Shown here piece by piece: positions 16,201 through 24,544 of a DNA stretch of 62,153 nucleotides. The DNA is from a virus: IMG/VR virus record IMGVR_UViG_3300025141_000088, positions 1-62,153 of that record, one strand, 5' to 3'. The notes under the pieces are model-generated. The model saw only the letters and a program-made list of their open reading frames with translations. It had not been told where the DNA came from and ran no database searches. The position numbers and the translations under genes were made by a program. Position 1 is the stretch's first letter, and each line of letters begins with the position of its first letter.

Positions 16201-19200
16201 ATGACAGAAGTTAAGCGAACAGCACCGAAAGTAAAATACGTTGGACTCCACGCTCACAGTGTTGCCGGCTCCCCGTTCGATGCCCTTGGCTACCCACAAG
16301 AGCATATGGAATCTGCATATAAAAGCGGCATGGATGCCCTCGCCTTGACGGACCATGGCAACATGAATGGACTCGCTTATCAGGTGCTTCACGCAAAGAA
16401 GATGCACTCCCAAGGTAAAGATTTCAAGCCGATCTATGGTTGCGAAGCATATTTTGTTCCTAGTTTGAAAGAATGGCATGCCGAAAAGGAAGCCGCCGAA
16501 CTAGATAAGAAGAGGGCAAAAAAAGATGCCGAAGCAACTGGAACAACAGTCGAGGATGAAGAAGCTAGTAAGAGTGCTGTTAAAGACATTCTTTCTCGTC
16601 GCAGTCATCTTGTTCTTATTGCCGCTAACCAGAAAGGTCTAAACAACCTCTTCAAGATGATCTCAGAATCATACACGCCCGAAAATTTTTATAGATATCC
16701 GAGGCTAGACTTCGAAACACTTGCGACCCACAGCGAAGGAATTATAGTTTCCAGCGCCTGCATGGGCGGCGTCTTCGCTAGTGACTACTGGAAGAACCGC
16801 GAGCAGGGCGAGGAGGCTGTTCTTGAAGCCATGCATAAGACCGCAACGCGCTTCAAAGAAATCTTCGGTGACAACTTCTACGGAGAAGTTCAGTGGAATG
16901 CAATCCCCGATCAACACGCCATCAATAAATTTGTAATCAAGGTTTGTGAAGAGTTGGGCATTGAGCTTGTCTCCACGTCTGACAGTCACTATCCGAACAA
17001 GGAAGCCTGGAAGGATAGGGAACTTTATAAGAAGCTCGGCTGGCTCCGCAAGGGCCTTGAAGAGGCGACCCTTCCTGACTCAATTGATGAGACTCGTTGT
17101 GAACTCTATCCAAAGAACGGTGACGAGATGGTTGAAGCTATTCGCAAATACTCCAACCCAGACAGTTGGATCTACCGCGAGAATGACAAGCCTGTATTTC
17201 CCACAGGCGTTGAGTATGATGAGGCACTGATGATTAGCAGCGTCGAGCGCACACACCAGATCGCCCACGAGAAGGTCGAAGCGTTCTTCCCAGACAGCAC
17301 AGTACGACTCCCAGAATTCGTTGTCCCTGCAGACTGCACTGCAGAAGAGGCTCTCCTCTCTTTCGCGCAGGAAGGACTACGAACCAGAGGCTTCGCAGGA
17401 AATAAAACATATGAAGAAAGACTTCTTCAAGAATTCGATGTCATCTCCTCCCGTGGCTTTAGCAAATACTTTTTAACTATGAAGGCAATCTCGGACAAGG
17501 CCCAAGAGGTTCAACTCGTCGGCCCCGGCCGCGGCTCTGCTGCAGGTTCCCTCATCGCATACTGTCTCAACATTACTCAGATTGATCCCATCAAATACAA
17601 CTTGCAGTTTGAGAGATTCTTGCGTAAGGATGCGGTTGATTATCCAGATATCGATTATGATGTCGCCGACCCAATGGAATTAAAAGACATGCTCATTGAC
17701 GAGTGGGGAGACAACGTGGTCGTCCCAATCTCGAACTGGAACACCCTTCAATTAAGATCGCTAATCAAGGACATCTCCAAGTTCTATAGCATCGACTTTT
17801 CCGAAGTGAACAACGTGACGAGTCGCATGCTGAGCGAGGCAACTCCAAGAGCAAAAGAGGCCAATGGTATCGCCTCCGGTGTTTACACCCCAACGTTCCA
17901 TGAGGTGATGGAGTATTCAGACAGCTTGAAGCACTTCCTAGTTAAGTATCCACACGTCAAGACTCACGTTTTGCGTATCTTCGGAAGCGTTCGCTCATGT
18001 TCCCGTCACGCTGGTGGTGTCCTTGTCGGTGAAAACCTTGACAAGCATATGCCACTCATCGCCTCTGGCGGTGTCCGACAGACCCCTTGGTCCGAAGGCA
18101 TGAACGTTCGTCACTTAGAGCCGATGGGATTTATTAAGTTTGATATCCTTGGTCTGGCCTCTCTCCGAATGATTGAAGGTGCAATCCGCCACATCCTCAA
18201 GAGACACCATGGTAACACAAGCCCTTCTTTCGAGGATGTAAAAAGTTATTATAATAAACACCTCGACCCAAGCACAATTGACTTCGAAGACCAATCGGTA
18301 TGGGAGAAGATCTTTCACAAGGGAGCTTGGGCTGGAGTCTTTCAGTTCACTCAGCAGGGCGCCCAGAAGTTCTGTCAAGAAGTCAGGCCTCAGAACCTTG
18401 TTGACTTGGCAGCAATCACAGCAATCTATCGTCCTGGACCTCTGGGTGCAGGCGTCGCAAAGAAATACGTCAAGGCCTTGGAAGACCCTGATTCTATAGA
18501 ATACGGACACCCTGTCATCAAAGAGTGTCTCGAGGAAACTCACGGATTCATCATCTTCCAAGAACAATTAGCTCTTTTGGCTCACAAGCTTGGGCGTGAT
18601 GTCTCTCTTGACGAGGGCAACCTCCTGCGTAAGCTTCTAACCAAGAAGGGAACAGGTAAGGGGGCAGAGACTCTTGAGGTGATTCGTCTTAAGTTTGTGG
18701 ATGGCTGTGTCGATAAGGGAATTACGGGACAGCAGGCGATGGAGATTTGGGAGAGAATGGAATACTTCTCAGGCTATGGCTTCAATGCATCTCATGCTGT
18801 TTCTTATGCAACACTGTCTTATCAGTGCGCATGGCTCCTTCGCTACTACCCTGTAGAATGGGTCGCAGCCTTCCTTGACAAGGAACCTGAAGGACGCAAG
18901 GAAGCAGCCATCAATCTCACCAAAAGCCTTGGCTTTACTCTCGAACCTCTCAACATAAATACCTCTGGAAAAGTTTGGGAGATTTCCGAAGATGGATCAT
19001 CACTGATTCAACCTCTGACTTCAATCAAGGGCCTCGGAGATGCAGCCATCGAACAGGTCTTCAATGGGCGCCCATACAATAAGATTGAGGATTTCCTTTT
19101 CAGCGAGAAGATAACATACAGCAAGCTAAATAAGAAAGCTCTGGATGTTCTTGTTCGAAGTCAGGCTTTAAATTCTCTCATGGACGACAGGTTTACTGGA

Positions 19201-19671
19201 CTCAAGCACTATTGGTCTTCTGTCGCAGTTAACCGACCGAGAAAAGAGAAAGATTTGGACGACAACATCGCGACCTATGGACCAGAGGGTGACTTTTCTA
19301 TCGAGGAGAAAATCGAGTATCTCACCACCCTAACGGGCGTGTTTCCAATGCATCTCGTCGTGGATGAAAAAGTCCAATCTCGTTTGCGAGACTATAGTGT
19401 ACCGGCAATTTCTGAGTATGATCCTGATTTGAACTTGGTGTGGTTTATTCCACGCAAGGTTATCTCAAGAAAAACGAAGAACAACAAAACCTATTGGATT
19501 GTGGAGGTCATTGACGAGAACAGCGTGTTGACTAAAATTAAATGCTGGGGCGTCAAGCCGGGCAAGGATAACATCCACCTGAATCGGCCCTATATGGCGA
19601 AACTAGACTATAGCGAACAGTGGGGCTTCTCATCGAGAAGTATTTACCACAACTTCAGGCTGCTGGGATGA
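16201..19671 (+). CDS. dnaE: DNA polymerase III alpha subunit (DnaE-type, family C)
   Basis: Replicative DNA polymerase of the bacterial type, 1156 residues, close to E. coli DnaE length. The PHP domain has intact metal motifs (GLHAHS at 15-20, LTDHGNMNG at 49-57, YGCEAYFVP). The palm has VGPGRGSAAGSL (~440-451) and catalytic PDIDYD (D483, D485) with KFDILGL giving the third aspartate (D648). Fingers show YRPGPLGAGVAKKY, FIIFQEQ, LLRKLLTKKG and GYGFNASHAVSYA. A C-terminal OB-like region follows. The ATG at 16201 is chosen over 16150, which lies upstream of the transcription start. The intact PHP site may give proofreading or pyrophosphatase activity. Full DnaE genes are uncommon in phages. 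Confidence 0.93.
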   Translation: MTEVKRTAPKVKYVGLHAHSVAGSPFDALGYPQEHMESAYKSGMDALALTDHGNMNGLAYQVLHAKKMHSQGKDFKPIYGCEAYFVPSLKEWHAEKEAAELDKKRAKKDAEATGTTVEDEEASKSAVKDILSRRSHLVLIAANQKGLNNLFKMISESYTPENFYRYPRLDFETLATHSEGIIVSSACMGGVFASDYWKNREQGEEAVLEAMHKTATRFKEIFGDNFYGEVQWNAIPDQHAINKFVIKVCEELGIELVSTSDSHYPNKEAWKDRELYKKLGWLRKGLEEATLPDSIDETRCELYPKNGDEMVEAIRKYSNPDSWIYRENDKPVFPTGVEYDEALMISSVERTHQIAHEKVEAFFPDSTVRLPEFVVPADCTAEEALLSFAQEGLRTRGFAGNKTYEERLLQEFDVISSRGFSKYFLTMKAISDKAQEVQLVGPGRGSAAGSLIAYCLNITQIDPIKYNLQFERFLRKDAVDYPDIDYDVADPMELKDMLIDEWGDNVVVPISNWNTLQLRSLIKDISKFYSIDFSEVNNVTSRMLSEATPRAKEANGIASGVYTPTFHEVMEYSDSLKHFLVKYPHVKTHVLRIFGSVRSCSRHAGGVLVGENLDKHMPLIASGGVRQTPWSEGMNVRHLEPMGFIKFDILGLASLRMIEGAIRHILKRHHGNTSPSFEDVKSYYNKHLDPSTIDFEDQSVWEKIFHKGAWAGVFQFTQQGAQKFCQEVRPQNLVDLAAITAIYRPGPLGAGVAKKYVKALEDPDSIEYGHPVIKECLEETHGFIIFQEQLALLAHKLGRDVSLDEGNLLRKLLTKKGTGKGAETLEVIRLKFVDGCVDKGITGQQAMEIWERMEYFSGYGFNASHAVSYATLSYQCAWLLRYYPVEWVAAFLDKEPEGRKEAAINLTKSLGFTLEPLNINTSGKVWEISEDGSSLIQPLTSIKGLGDAAIEQVFNGRPYNKIEDFLFSEKITYSKLNKKALDVLVRSQALNSLMDDRFTGLKHYWSSVAVNRPRKEKDLDDNIATYGPEGDFSIEEKIEYLTTLTGVFPMHLVVDEKVQSRLRDYSVPAISEYDPDLNLVWFIPRKVISRKTKNNKTYWIVEVIDENSVLTKIKCWGVKPGKDNIHLNRPYMAKLDYSEQWGFSSRSIYHNFRLLG

Positions 19672-19892
19672 CAAAGAGGTTCAACTCAGTGGTGGTTATC
19701 CACAAAACAAAATTAAAGATCGCCGAGAGAAGGACTCTGCGAACTGCGAAAGAAACAGAAGAAGCTCGCGAAGAGTTGCAAGAAAAATACAAAGATTCAG
19801 ATTATGACGTTATTGTAACATATGGTGGCCCATTTGATGTGTTGAATTGGATGCAGCTACGCGAACTCAAAACGCTAGAACTAAACGAATAA
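19668..19892 (+). CDS. Unknown 74-residue protein
   Basis: Starts in the ATGA overlap with the polymerase stop, so it is probably translationally coupled to it. It is charged and mostly helical (ERRTLRTAKETEEAREELQEKY) with a C-terminal DYDVIVTYGGPFDVLNWM segment. No known motif. The coupling suggests it could be a small polymerase partner, but this is only positional. Confidence 0.6.
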   Translation: MTKRFNSVVVIHKTKLKIAERRTLRTAKETEEAREELQEKYKDSDYDVIVTYGGPFDVLNWMQLRELKTLELNE

Positions 19893-19901
19893 GGAGAATT
19901 T

Positions 19902-20180
19902 ATGAAAAAGAAATTAAAACTAAAAGCCGCGAACACAGCCGGCACTGCAAAGTTTAAAAAAGGTGCAGACCGTGAGAAAATCAAGGCCCTATGGGGCACC
20001 ACGGGCACCACAGACGAGGAGATCATCACCAACATGATGGAGAGGAACCTAGAAATTTTCCTTGACAAACTCGAAGACGAAGAGTATTCTAAGAGAGTGG
20101 CCAAGAGAAGGCAACAAAAAGATAGAGAACTTCTCAAAGGTAAGTTTTTAATTCACACAGATCCAAAAGATATCAACTAA
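19902..20180 (+). CDS. Unknown 92-residue basic protein
   Basis: AAGGAGAATTT precedes the ATG. The first 27 residues are lysine-rich, then a helix-turn region KIKALWGTTGTTDEEIITNMMERN is followed by a charged helix EEYSKRVAKRRQQKDRELL. DNA or RNA binding is possible from the charge but is not shown. It lies between the DnaE-type polymerase and the dUTPase. Confidence 0.65.
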   Translation: MKKKLKLKAANTAGTAKFKKGADREKIKALWGTTGTTDEEIITNMMERNLEIFLDKLEDEEYSKRVAKRRQQKDRELLKGKFLIHTDPKDIN

Positions 20181-20190
20181 GGAGAACGAT

Positions 20191-20670
20191 ATGATGTTAG
20201 AATACAGTAGAGTACGCAAAGGCGTCCACCCACCAGAACGAGCAAACCCCTCAGACGCAGGTCTGGATCTATTCTTTAACCCCGAGGACGGTGACTCCAT
20301 CACTATCGAACCCGGCACAAGCGCAGTCCTTCCGACTGGCTGTCGTTTCGGTGTGCCCCACGGTTACATGCTGGAGATTAAGAATCGCAGCTCTGTTGCG
20401 GCTAAGAGAAGTCTGGTTGTCGGAGCATGCGTTGTCGACTCCGGCTACGATGGCGAGGTCTTTGTGAACCTCCACAACATCGGCAAAGAATCACAAACCC
20501 TCAAAGCGCACGACAAGATCGCACAGACAGTAATGATCCCAGTCGTACACTTCAGAGCGTTAGAAACTCACAATGGTGACTTATACGATTGGTATCCAAT
20601 CACAATTAGCGACCGCGGCGATGGTGCTTTGGGCTCAACAGACGGAGGAAACAATGAGACGAGAAAATAG
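20191..20670 (+). CDS. dut: dUTP diphosphatase
   Basis: Hydrolyses dUTP to dUMP, which limits uracil in DNA and feeds dTMP synthesis. The 159-residue protein has the five trimeric dUTPase motifs: SDAGLDLFF (21-29), NRSSVAAKRS, VVDSGYDGEVFV (motif 3), and DRGDGALGSTDGG (motif 5). GTSAVLPTGCRFGVPHGY lies between motifs 1 and 2. The start is the first of two ATGs, spaced well from AAGGAG. It follows nucleotide-metabolism logic with the RNR at 10 kb. The end overlaps the next gene by 17 bases. Confidence 0.93.
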   Translation: MMLEYSRVRKGVHPPERANPSDAGLDLFFNPEDGDSITIEPGTSAVLPTGCRFGVPHGYMLEIKNRSSVAAKRSLVVGACVVDSGYDGEVFVNLHNIGKESQTLKAHDKIAQTVMIPVVHFRALETHNGDLYDWYPITISDRGDGALGSTDGGNNETRK

Positions 20671-21043
20671 ACAAATCCAAGGAGAGCGAATTTGGCAGAG
20701 AATCTTAAACGATGACGTGTCTGATTGCCAAGCATTCAGCGGCATCCTCTCCAGCTTCAACGAGATGACTGACTTTTTCACAGCTGACTACTCGGTGGCA
20801 GAAGTGAACGATGAGCTGTTTTCAGAGTTGCTTTACAAGTCTTCTACTGACGAGGAGTCTCTTTCAAGACTTGAGGCTGTCTTCGCTGATATCGCAGAGA
20901 TGGCAACTAAAGCTTCGGAGGAGTACAACAAGATTTCTGATGATGATGCAGCAGACGAATATTCAGACAAGGCAGTAGCAATTCTTGAGCGTTCTTTGAC
21001 TGACTCTCTGGAGAATCTTTGTCGTAAGGAGATAGCACAATGA
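20654..21043 (+). CDS. Unknown 129-residue acidic protein
   Basis: The ATG at 20654 has GGAGGAA upstream and lies inside the dUTPase end. The product is helical and acidic (NDDVSDCQAFSGILSSFNEM, SLSRLEAVFADIAEMATKASEEY, DDDAADEYSDKAVAILERS) with no recognised motif. It overlaps the methylase start by 4 bases (ATGA). Function unknown. Confidence 0.65.
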   Translation: MRRENRQIQGERIWQRILNDDVSDCQAFSGILSSFNEMTDFFTADYSVAEVNDELFSELLYKSSTDEESLSRLEAVFADIAEMATKASEEYNKISDDDAADEYSDKAVAILERSLTDSLENLCRKEIAQ

Positions 21044-21519
21044 AAAAGCACGATGCAAAAGTACTATTCAGCAGCAAGAGCATGGAGTGGGCAACCCCGC
21101 GAGAGTTTTTTCGTAAGCTGGATAAACAGTTCGGGTTTGATTTAGATCCCTGCGCCCAAAGCCATAACGCAGTCTGCAGTAAGTACTACACGTCAGACGA
21201 CGATGGCCTTATCCAAGACTGGAAGGGTGCAACTGCGTTTGTTAACCCCCCATATGGTCGAGGAATTAAACACTGGGTCAAGAAGGCATACGAAGAAGGA
21301 TGCAAAGAAGACACCACTGTTGTCATGCTCATTCCAGCCCGAACGGATACCCGCTACTGGCACGACTATGTTATGAAGGCAGATGAGATTCGTCTCATTA
21401 AAGGGCGCCTTAAGTTTGGAGGAGGAAACAACTCAGCTCCATTCCCTTCTGCCCTTGTTGTCTTCGGCAGCGACACCCGCGATCCCGTGGAAAACCCACC
21501 AGACTTGGCGGTGATGTGA
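21040..21519 (+). CDS. Dam-type N6-adenine DNA methyltransferase
   Basis: Belongs to the short phage N6-adenine methyltransferase family (as in PF05869). SSKSMEWATPREFFRKLD is followed by FDLDPCAQSHNAVCSKYYT, the catalytic NPPYG (about residues 69-73) and DTTVVMLIPARTDTRYWH, ending with GRLKFGGGNNSAPFPSALVVF. At 159 residues it is the usual compact size. It probably methylates phage DNA to resist restriction. It is one of three DNA methyltransferase genes in the window. Confidence 0.88.
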   Translation: MKKHDAKVLFSSKSMEWATPREFFRKLDKQFGFDLDPCAQSHNAVCSKYYTSDDDGLIQDWKGATAFVNPPYGRGIKHWVKKAYEEGCKEDTTVVMLIPARTDTRYWHDYVMKADEIRLIKGRLKFGGGNNSAPFPSALVVFGSDTRDPVENPPDLAVM

Positions 21520-21806
21520 TGGTTCGCAAAATAAAGAGCGACAAGAAAAGTAACAAACAGGTGCAGAAGGACTTGAAACAGAAGATGGGACTTTTTGACC
21601 AGCTTCCCGAAGAGTGTCTTGCCTGTGATGAACCCTTTGATAGAAAAAACAGAGAACAAGTGATGTCTTGGAACGTGGTCGTGAAGAGGAACCCCGACGT
21701 CGTAAGATTATACTGTCCAGCCTGTTGGCAGAAGGCGGTTAGTGTTGTTGAAGACTTCGACAAGATGATTCGCAAAAGAGGAGAAGAGAATGGCCACACG
21801 TCATAA
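21519..21806 (+). CDS. Small zinc-ribbon protein
   Basis: 95 residues. A basic N-terminus (RKIKSDKKSNKQVQKDLKQK) is followed by CLACDEPF and, about 35 residues later, LYCPACWQKAV: two C-x2-C pairs that could bind zinc. The ATG at 21519 overlaps the methylase stop by one base (TGATG). Function unknown. Confidence 0.65.
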   Translation: MVRKIKSDKKSNKQVQKDLKQKMGLFDQLPEECLACDEPFDRKNREQVMSWNVVVKRNPDVVRLYCPACWQKAVSVVEDFDKMIRKRGEENGHTS

Positions 21807-21978
21807 GAACAAATTTGATGCGAAGGACAAGCTTAACATTCCATACATCTATTGGCTTCTTAATGAAGTGAATTTATGTATTCACGAGAACAAGTTCAGT
21901 AGTTTTGAGATCTCCAAGTTGATACCAAAACTGGAAGACGTTCTCAATCATGTTTGTGATGATTCTGGGAGATACTAA
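21790..21978 (+). CDS. Unknown 62-residue protein
   Basis: GAGGAGAAGAGA gives a strong ribosome site inside the previous gene. The product is helical (NIPYIYWLLNEVNLCIHENK, FEISKLIPKLEDVLNHV) with no recognised motif. It ends two bases before the IMPDH-like gene, so the two are co-transcribed. Confidence 0.6.
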   Translation: MATRHKNKFDAKDKLNIPYIYWLLNEVNLCIHENKFSSFEISKLIPKLEDVLNHVCDDSGRY

Positions 21979-21979
21979 G

Positions 21980-23017
21980 ATGAGAAAAGTATTAACGTTT
22001 GATGATGTTTCTTTGGTTCCAAAGTATTCTGATATAGCAACCAGAGAGCAAGTGGATATATCCGTCGACCTAGATGCCCTATTATCGCTCGATATTCCAA
22101 TAATTGGTGCACCCATGGATACTGTTGTCGGCGCAGATATGGCCACAGCCCTCGCCGACGCAGGAACCTTTGGGGTTCTACACAGATACAACACCATAGA
22201 AGAGCAAGTGGATATGATAACTCAAGTCATTTCATGCGCAGCCGATCCAACTTGCGACCAAAGCCCCATTGCTGCAGCCATTGGAGCAACAGGAGATTTT
22301 TTGGAACGTTCTGCAGAGCTTATCGGTGCAGGCGCAGAAATTCTATGCATCGACGTCGCCCATGGGCACCACATACACGTTAAGCGAGCAATTGGAATTT
22401 TGCGAGGAAAGTTCGGATCGGAGATTCATATCATGGCCGGCAACGTCGCAACCGAGGAAGCGTTCATCGACATTTCCAACTGGGGTGCCGACAGCATCCG
22501 CGTCGGTGTCGGTGGCGGCGCCGCTTGCAGCACTCGAGTTCGAACTGGCCACGGAATACCGGTGCTGGAATCGATCCGCCGCTGCTCAGAATCAGAAGCT
22601 TCAGCCCTTCTCATCGCCGACGGAGGCATGCGACATAGTGGCGACATTACAAAGGCATTAGCTGCTGGCGCAGATTTGGTAATGGTGGGATCGCTATTAG
22701 CCGGAACCGACGAGACTCCCGGCGTCATCATCACCGACGAGAGAACCAAGAACAAGTATAAGGTCTACAGAGGCATGGCGTCAAGAGATGCTCAGGCCTC
22801 ATGGCGCAGCAAAGTCTCTGTAGTTGAGGGCGTTTCTACAACCGTTCCGTATAAAGGCCCCGTGTTTGATACGCTCGATGACCTGACTGCAGGGATTCGC
22901 AGTGGCCTCTCTTACAGTGGCTGTTCGAATCTAAACGAATTGAGACTAACGGCCACGTTTGTTCAGCAAACTCCTGCAGGACTCAAAGAGGGGAGCCCGC
23001 ACATCTTGGGAAATTAA
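21980..23017 (+). CDS. IMP dehydrogenase / GMP reductase family enzyme without CBS domains
   Basis: A 345-residue TIM-barrel enzyme of purine interconversion. Landmarks: LTFDDVSLVPKYS at the start, IIGAPMDTVVGADMA, IDVAHGHH, MAGNVATEEAF and the active-site loop GVGGGAACSTRVRTGHGIP with the catalytic cysteine. Then come IADGGMRHSGDITKALAAGA, VMVGSLLAGTDETPG, the YRGMASRDAQ flap and GIRSGLSYSG. The CBS pair normally between catalytic halves of IMPDH is absent. IMPDH and GMP reductase are hard to separate by eye; GxxxxSGDIxKALAAGA and YRGM favour IMPDH. It could push host purines toward GTP/dGTP for replication. Confidence 0.85.
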   Translation: MRKVLTFDDVSLVPKYSDIATREQVDISVDLDALLSLDIPIIGAPMDTVVGADMATALADAGTFGVLHRYNTIEEQVDMITQVISCAADPTCDQSPIAAAIGATGDFLERSAELIGAGAEILCIDVAHGHHIHVKRAIGILRGKFGSEIHIMAGNVATEEAFIDISNWGADSIRVGVGGGAACSTRVRTGHGIPVLESIRRCSESEASALLIADGGMRHSGDITKALAAGADLVMVGSLLAGTDETPGVIITDERTKNKYKVYRGMASRDAQASWRSKVSVVEGVSTTVPYKGPVFDTLDDLTAGIRSGLSYSGCSNLNELRLTATFVQQTPAGLKEGSPHILGN

Positions 23018-23018
23018 T

Positions 23019-23384
23019 ATGACGGATGAAAAAGAAAAAAAGATACATGAGTATGGGTGGCTCAACAGGAGAGTCTATCCGAGTCTATACTACGACTCAA
23101 CCGACACCGTGTATGTGAATTTGATTATGAAACTGGAGTACGAGAGGTTAAAGAAGACAGAGTTCTTCAGAGCAATCGTCGATGGCTTTATAAATGATAA
23201 CAAACATATCGCCGCTTTTGTAGAAGAATACAAAGAGGCGAAGCAAATTGATCACAAGAGGAGCAGAAGAATGATTAAGAAAGAGAGGGAGAAGGCAGAA
23301 GAAATTGATAAAAGATTTTCACTTTCGCCCGAGGATATTGAAAACATATTTGATTTAATAGATGGAGGTGAGGTTGATGTCTGA
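23019..23384 (+). CDS. Unknown 121-residue charged protein
   Basis: Starts one base after the IMPDH-like stop. It is strongly charged and helical (EYERLKKTEFFRAIVDGFIND, KRSRRMIKKEREKAEEIDKRF) and ends with FSLSPEDIENIFDLIDGG. The short N-terminal part YGWLNRRVYPSLYYDSTDTV is hydrophobic and aromatic. No known motif. It overlaps the sigma-like gene by 8 bases, so it may be a partner of that protein, but this is position only. Confidence 0.6.
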   Translation: MTDEKEKKIHEYGWLNRRVYPSLYYDSTDTVYVNLIMKLEYERLKKTEFFRAIVDGFINDNKHIAAFVEEYKEAKQIDHKRSRRMIKKEREKAEEIDKRFSLSPEDIENIFDLIDGGEVDV

Positions 23385-23667
23385 TGCACTAAACATATAT
23401 ATGGACGCCCCACCAGCCGAGCGAAAATGCGTCAGCGCATGCAAAGAGTACGGCGTATCATGTCCCAACACTTCTTGCCGCAGTTGGCTGGATTTTGCGG
23501 AAGACTTGAACTGTACCCATGTGGCGGTCGACAAGAACGAAGAGGGCCTAACTCTTCGAGAAATAGGAGAGCGACTGGGAATCAGCTTTGTGCGAGTTTG
23601 TCAAATAGAAAAGGCCGCCCTGTCCAAATTAAAGAAGAAGATGAAAAATCCCGTTTCAGGTAAATAA
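23377..23667 (+). CDS. Sigma-70 region 4-like protein with N-terminal cysteine cluster
   Basis: The last ~40 of 96 residues carry a sigma region 4.2-type helix-turn-helix: GLTLREIGERLGISFVRVCQIEKAALSKLKKK, given here in parts as LTLREIGERLGIS and VRVCQIEKAALSKL. The N-terminal half has five to six cysteines (CVSACKEYGVSC, NTSCRSW, LNCTHV) that may bind metal. Regions 2 and 3 are absent, so it is not a full sigma factor; it may act like a T4 gp55/gp33-class late factor or an antagonist. The ATG at 23377 has GGAGGTG upstream. Confidence 0.75.
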   Translation: MSDALNIYMDAPPAERKCVSACKEYGVSCPNTSCRSWLDFAEDLNCTHVAVDKNEEGLTLREIGERLGISFVRVCQIEKAALSKLKKKMKNPVSGK

Positions 23668-23769
23668 AAGGGGTTTTTCAAAAACGTAACACTAATTATA
23701 AACGTTATTCCACGTTATGTGGAGTATTCTTGAAAAATCGATTTAAAAATATCAAGAGGAGATAGTACT
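23668..23769 (+). promoter_or_regulatory. Leader region of acidic scaffold-like gene
   Basis: 102 bases without a gene. It contains an inverted repeat TTTTTCAA / TTGAAAAA about 47 bases apart, a TCCAC-GTTAT-GTGGA hairpin and three CGTTA-type repeats, then AAGAGGAGA before the ATG. No good sigma70 promoter is seen, so this may hold a late promoter or operator (inference). Confidence 0.35.
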
Positions 23770-24468
23770 ATGACTAAGAAACTTTTAAACGAATCAACAA
23801 TTCGTCGTTTCATGACAATGGCTAATCTTTCTCCACTTTCCGAGTCCTTCTTGGACGAGAAGGTGAACGAGGAAGAAGAAATTACTGAAAACGAAGAAGT
23901 AGTTGAAGAAGCTGCTGAAGCTCAGAATGAAGGCGAAGACGCCATCGATGAAGCTGCAGAAGCAACCAATGAAGACGCAGAAGCAACTAACGAAGCTGCT
24001 GAAGTTCAAGAAGAGTCTTTAGCTCTCGCTGAAGAAGACGAAGAACTCATGGGTGACGAAGAAGCAGAAGAAACTATCGATGGCGACATCGAAATGGCTG
24101 ACGCTGAAATCGACACTGACATGGACGGCGAAATGGACGCTGAACTCGACGCTGAAGAAACTGGCGAAGAAGATTTAGCTGCTCGCGCACAAAGCATCTT
24201 GACTGACTTAGCTGACTTGCTCACAAGCGCAGGTATCGAAACAACTGTTACTGATACCGAAGACGACGTGGAAGCTACTGACGACATGGAAGCTGCTGAC
24301 GATATGGAAGCTGCTGACGATATGGAAGTCGCTGCCGATATGGAAGCAGACGCTGACGCCATGGGTGCCGAAGAAGAAGTAGAAGAACTCGAAGAAACTG
24401 CTGGATCATCGATTGATCAGTTGGTTCAGGAGATTTCTGCTAAAGTGATCGAACGCTTAAACAAGTAA
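23770..24468 (+). CDS. Highly acidic scaffold-like / prohead-core-like protein
   Basis: 232 residues. The N-terminus KLLNESTIRRFMTMANLSPL resembles the conserved start of acidic head-associated proteins of marine T4-like phages (LNESTxRRFMKLA). The middle ~150 residues consist almost wholly of Glu, Asp and Ala, with repeats such as EAADDM, EAAEA and DAEID. The C-terminus SSIDQLVQEISAKVIERLNK is an amphipathic helix. A scaffold or prohead core role fits the acidity and flanking ordered ends, but it is inferred. No capsid or protease gene is in the window to confirm. Confidence 0.6.
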   Translation: MTKKLLNESTIRRFMTMANLSPLSESFLDEKVNEEEEITENEEVVEEAAEAQNEGEDAIDEAAEATNEDAEATNEAAEVQEESLALAEEDEELMGDEEAEETIDGDIEMADAEIDTDMDGEMDAELDAEETGEEDLAARAQSILTDLADLLTSAGIETTVTDTEDDVEATDDMEAADDMEAADDMEVAADMEADADAMGAEEEVEELEETAGSSIDQLVQEISAKVIERLNK

Positions 24469-24482
24469 TCTTGTTTTAATCC

Positions 24483-24511
24483 TTTACAAAAGCACTGCAA
24501 TGTTGTATAAT
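24483..24511 (+). promoter_or_regulatory. Promoter embedded in a terminator
   Basis: TTTACA (24483-24488), 17-base spacer, TATAAT (24506-24511). The -10 lies in the loop of the terminator hairpin at 24491-24525 and the predicted start (~24518) falls in its 3' arm. It serves the membrane protein and amidase genes downstream. Confidence 0.7.
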
Positions 24512-24530
24512 AGACTTGCAGTGCTTTTTT
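24491..24530 (+). terminator. Rho-independent terminator overlapping a promoter
   Basis: AGCACTGCAA (24491-24500) pairs perfectly with TTGCAGTGCT (24516-24525), followed by six T. The 15-base loop contains TATAAT. It ends transcripts from the acidic protein gene 23 bases upstream. Because the stem spans the spacer and start site it could also be an operator. Confidence 0.85.
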
Positions 24531-24544
24531 GTATGGAGTAAAAT

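Noticed and set aside
24006-24362. Serine-rich minus-strand frame opposite the acidic protein
   Set aside because: A shadow of the Glu/Asp/Ala codons of the + strand gene.
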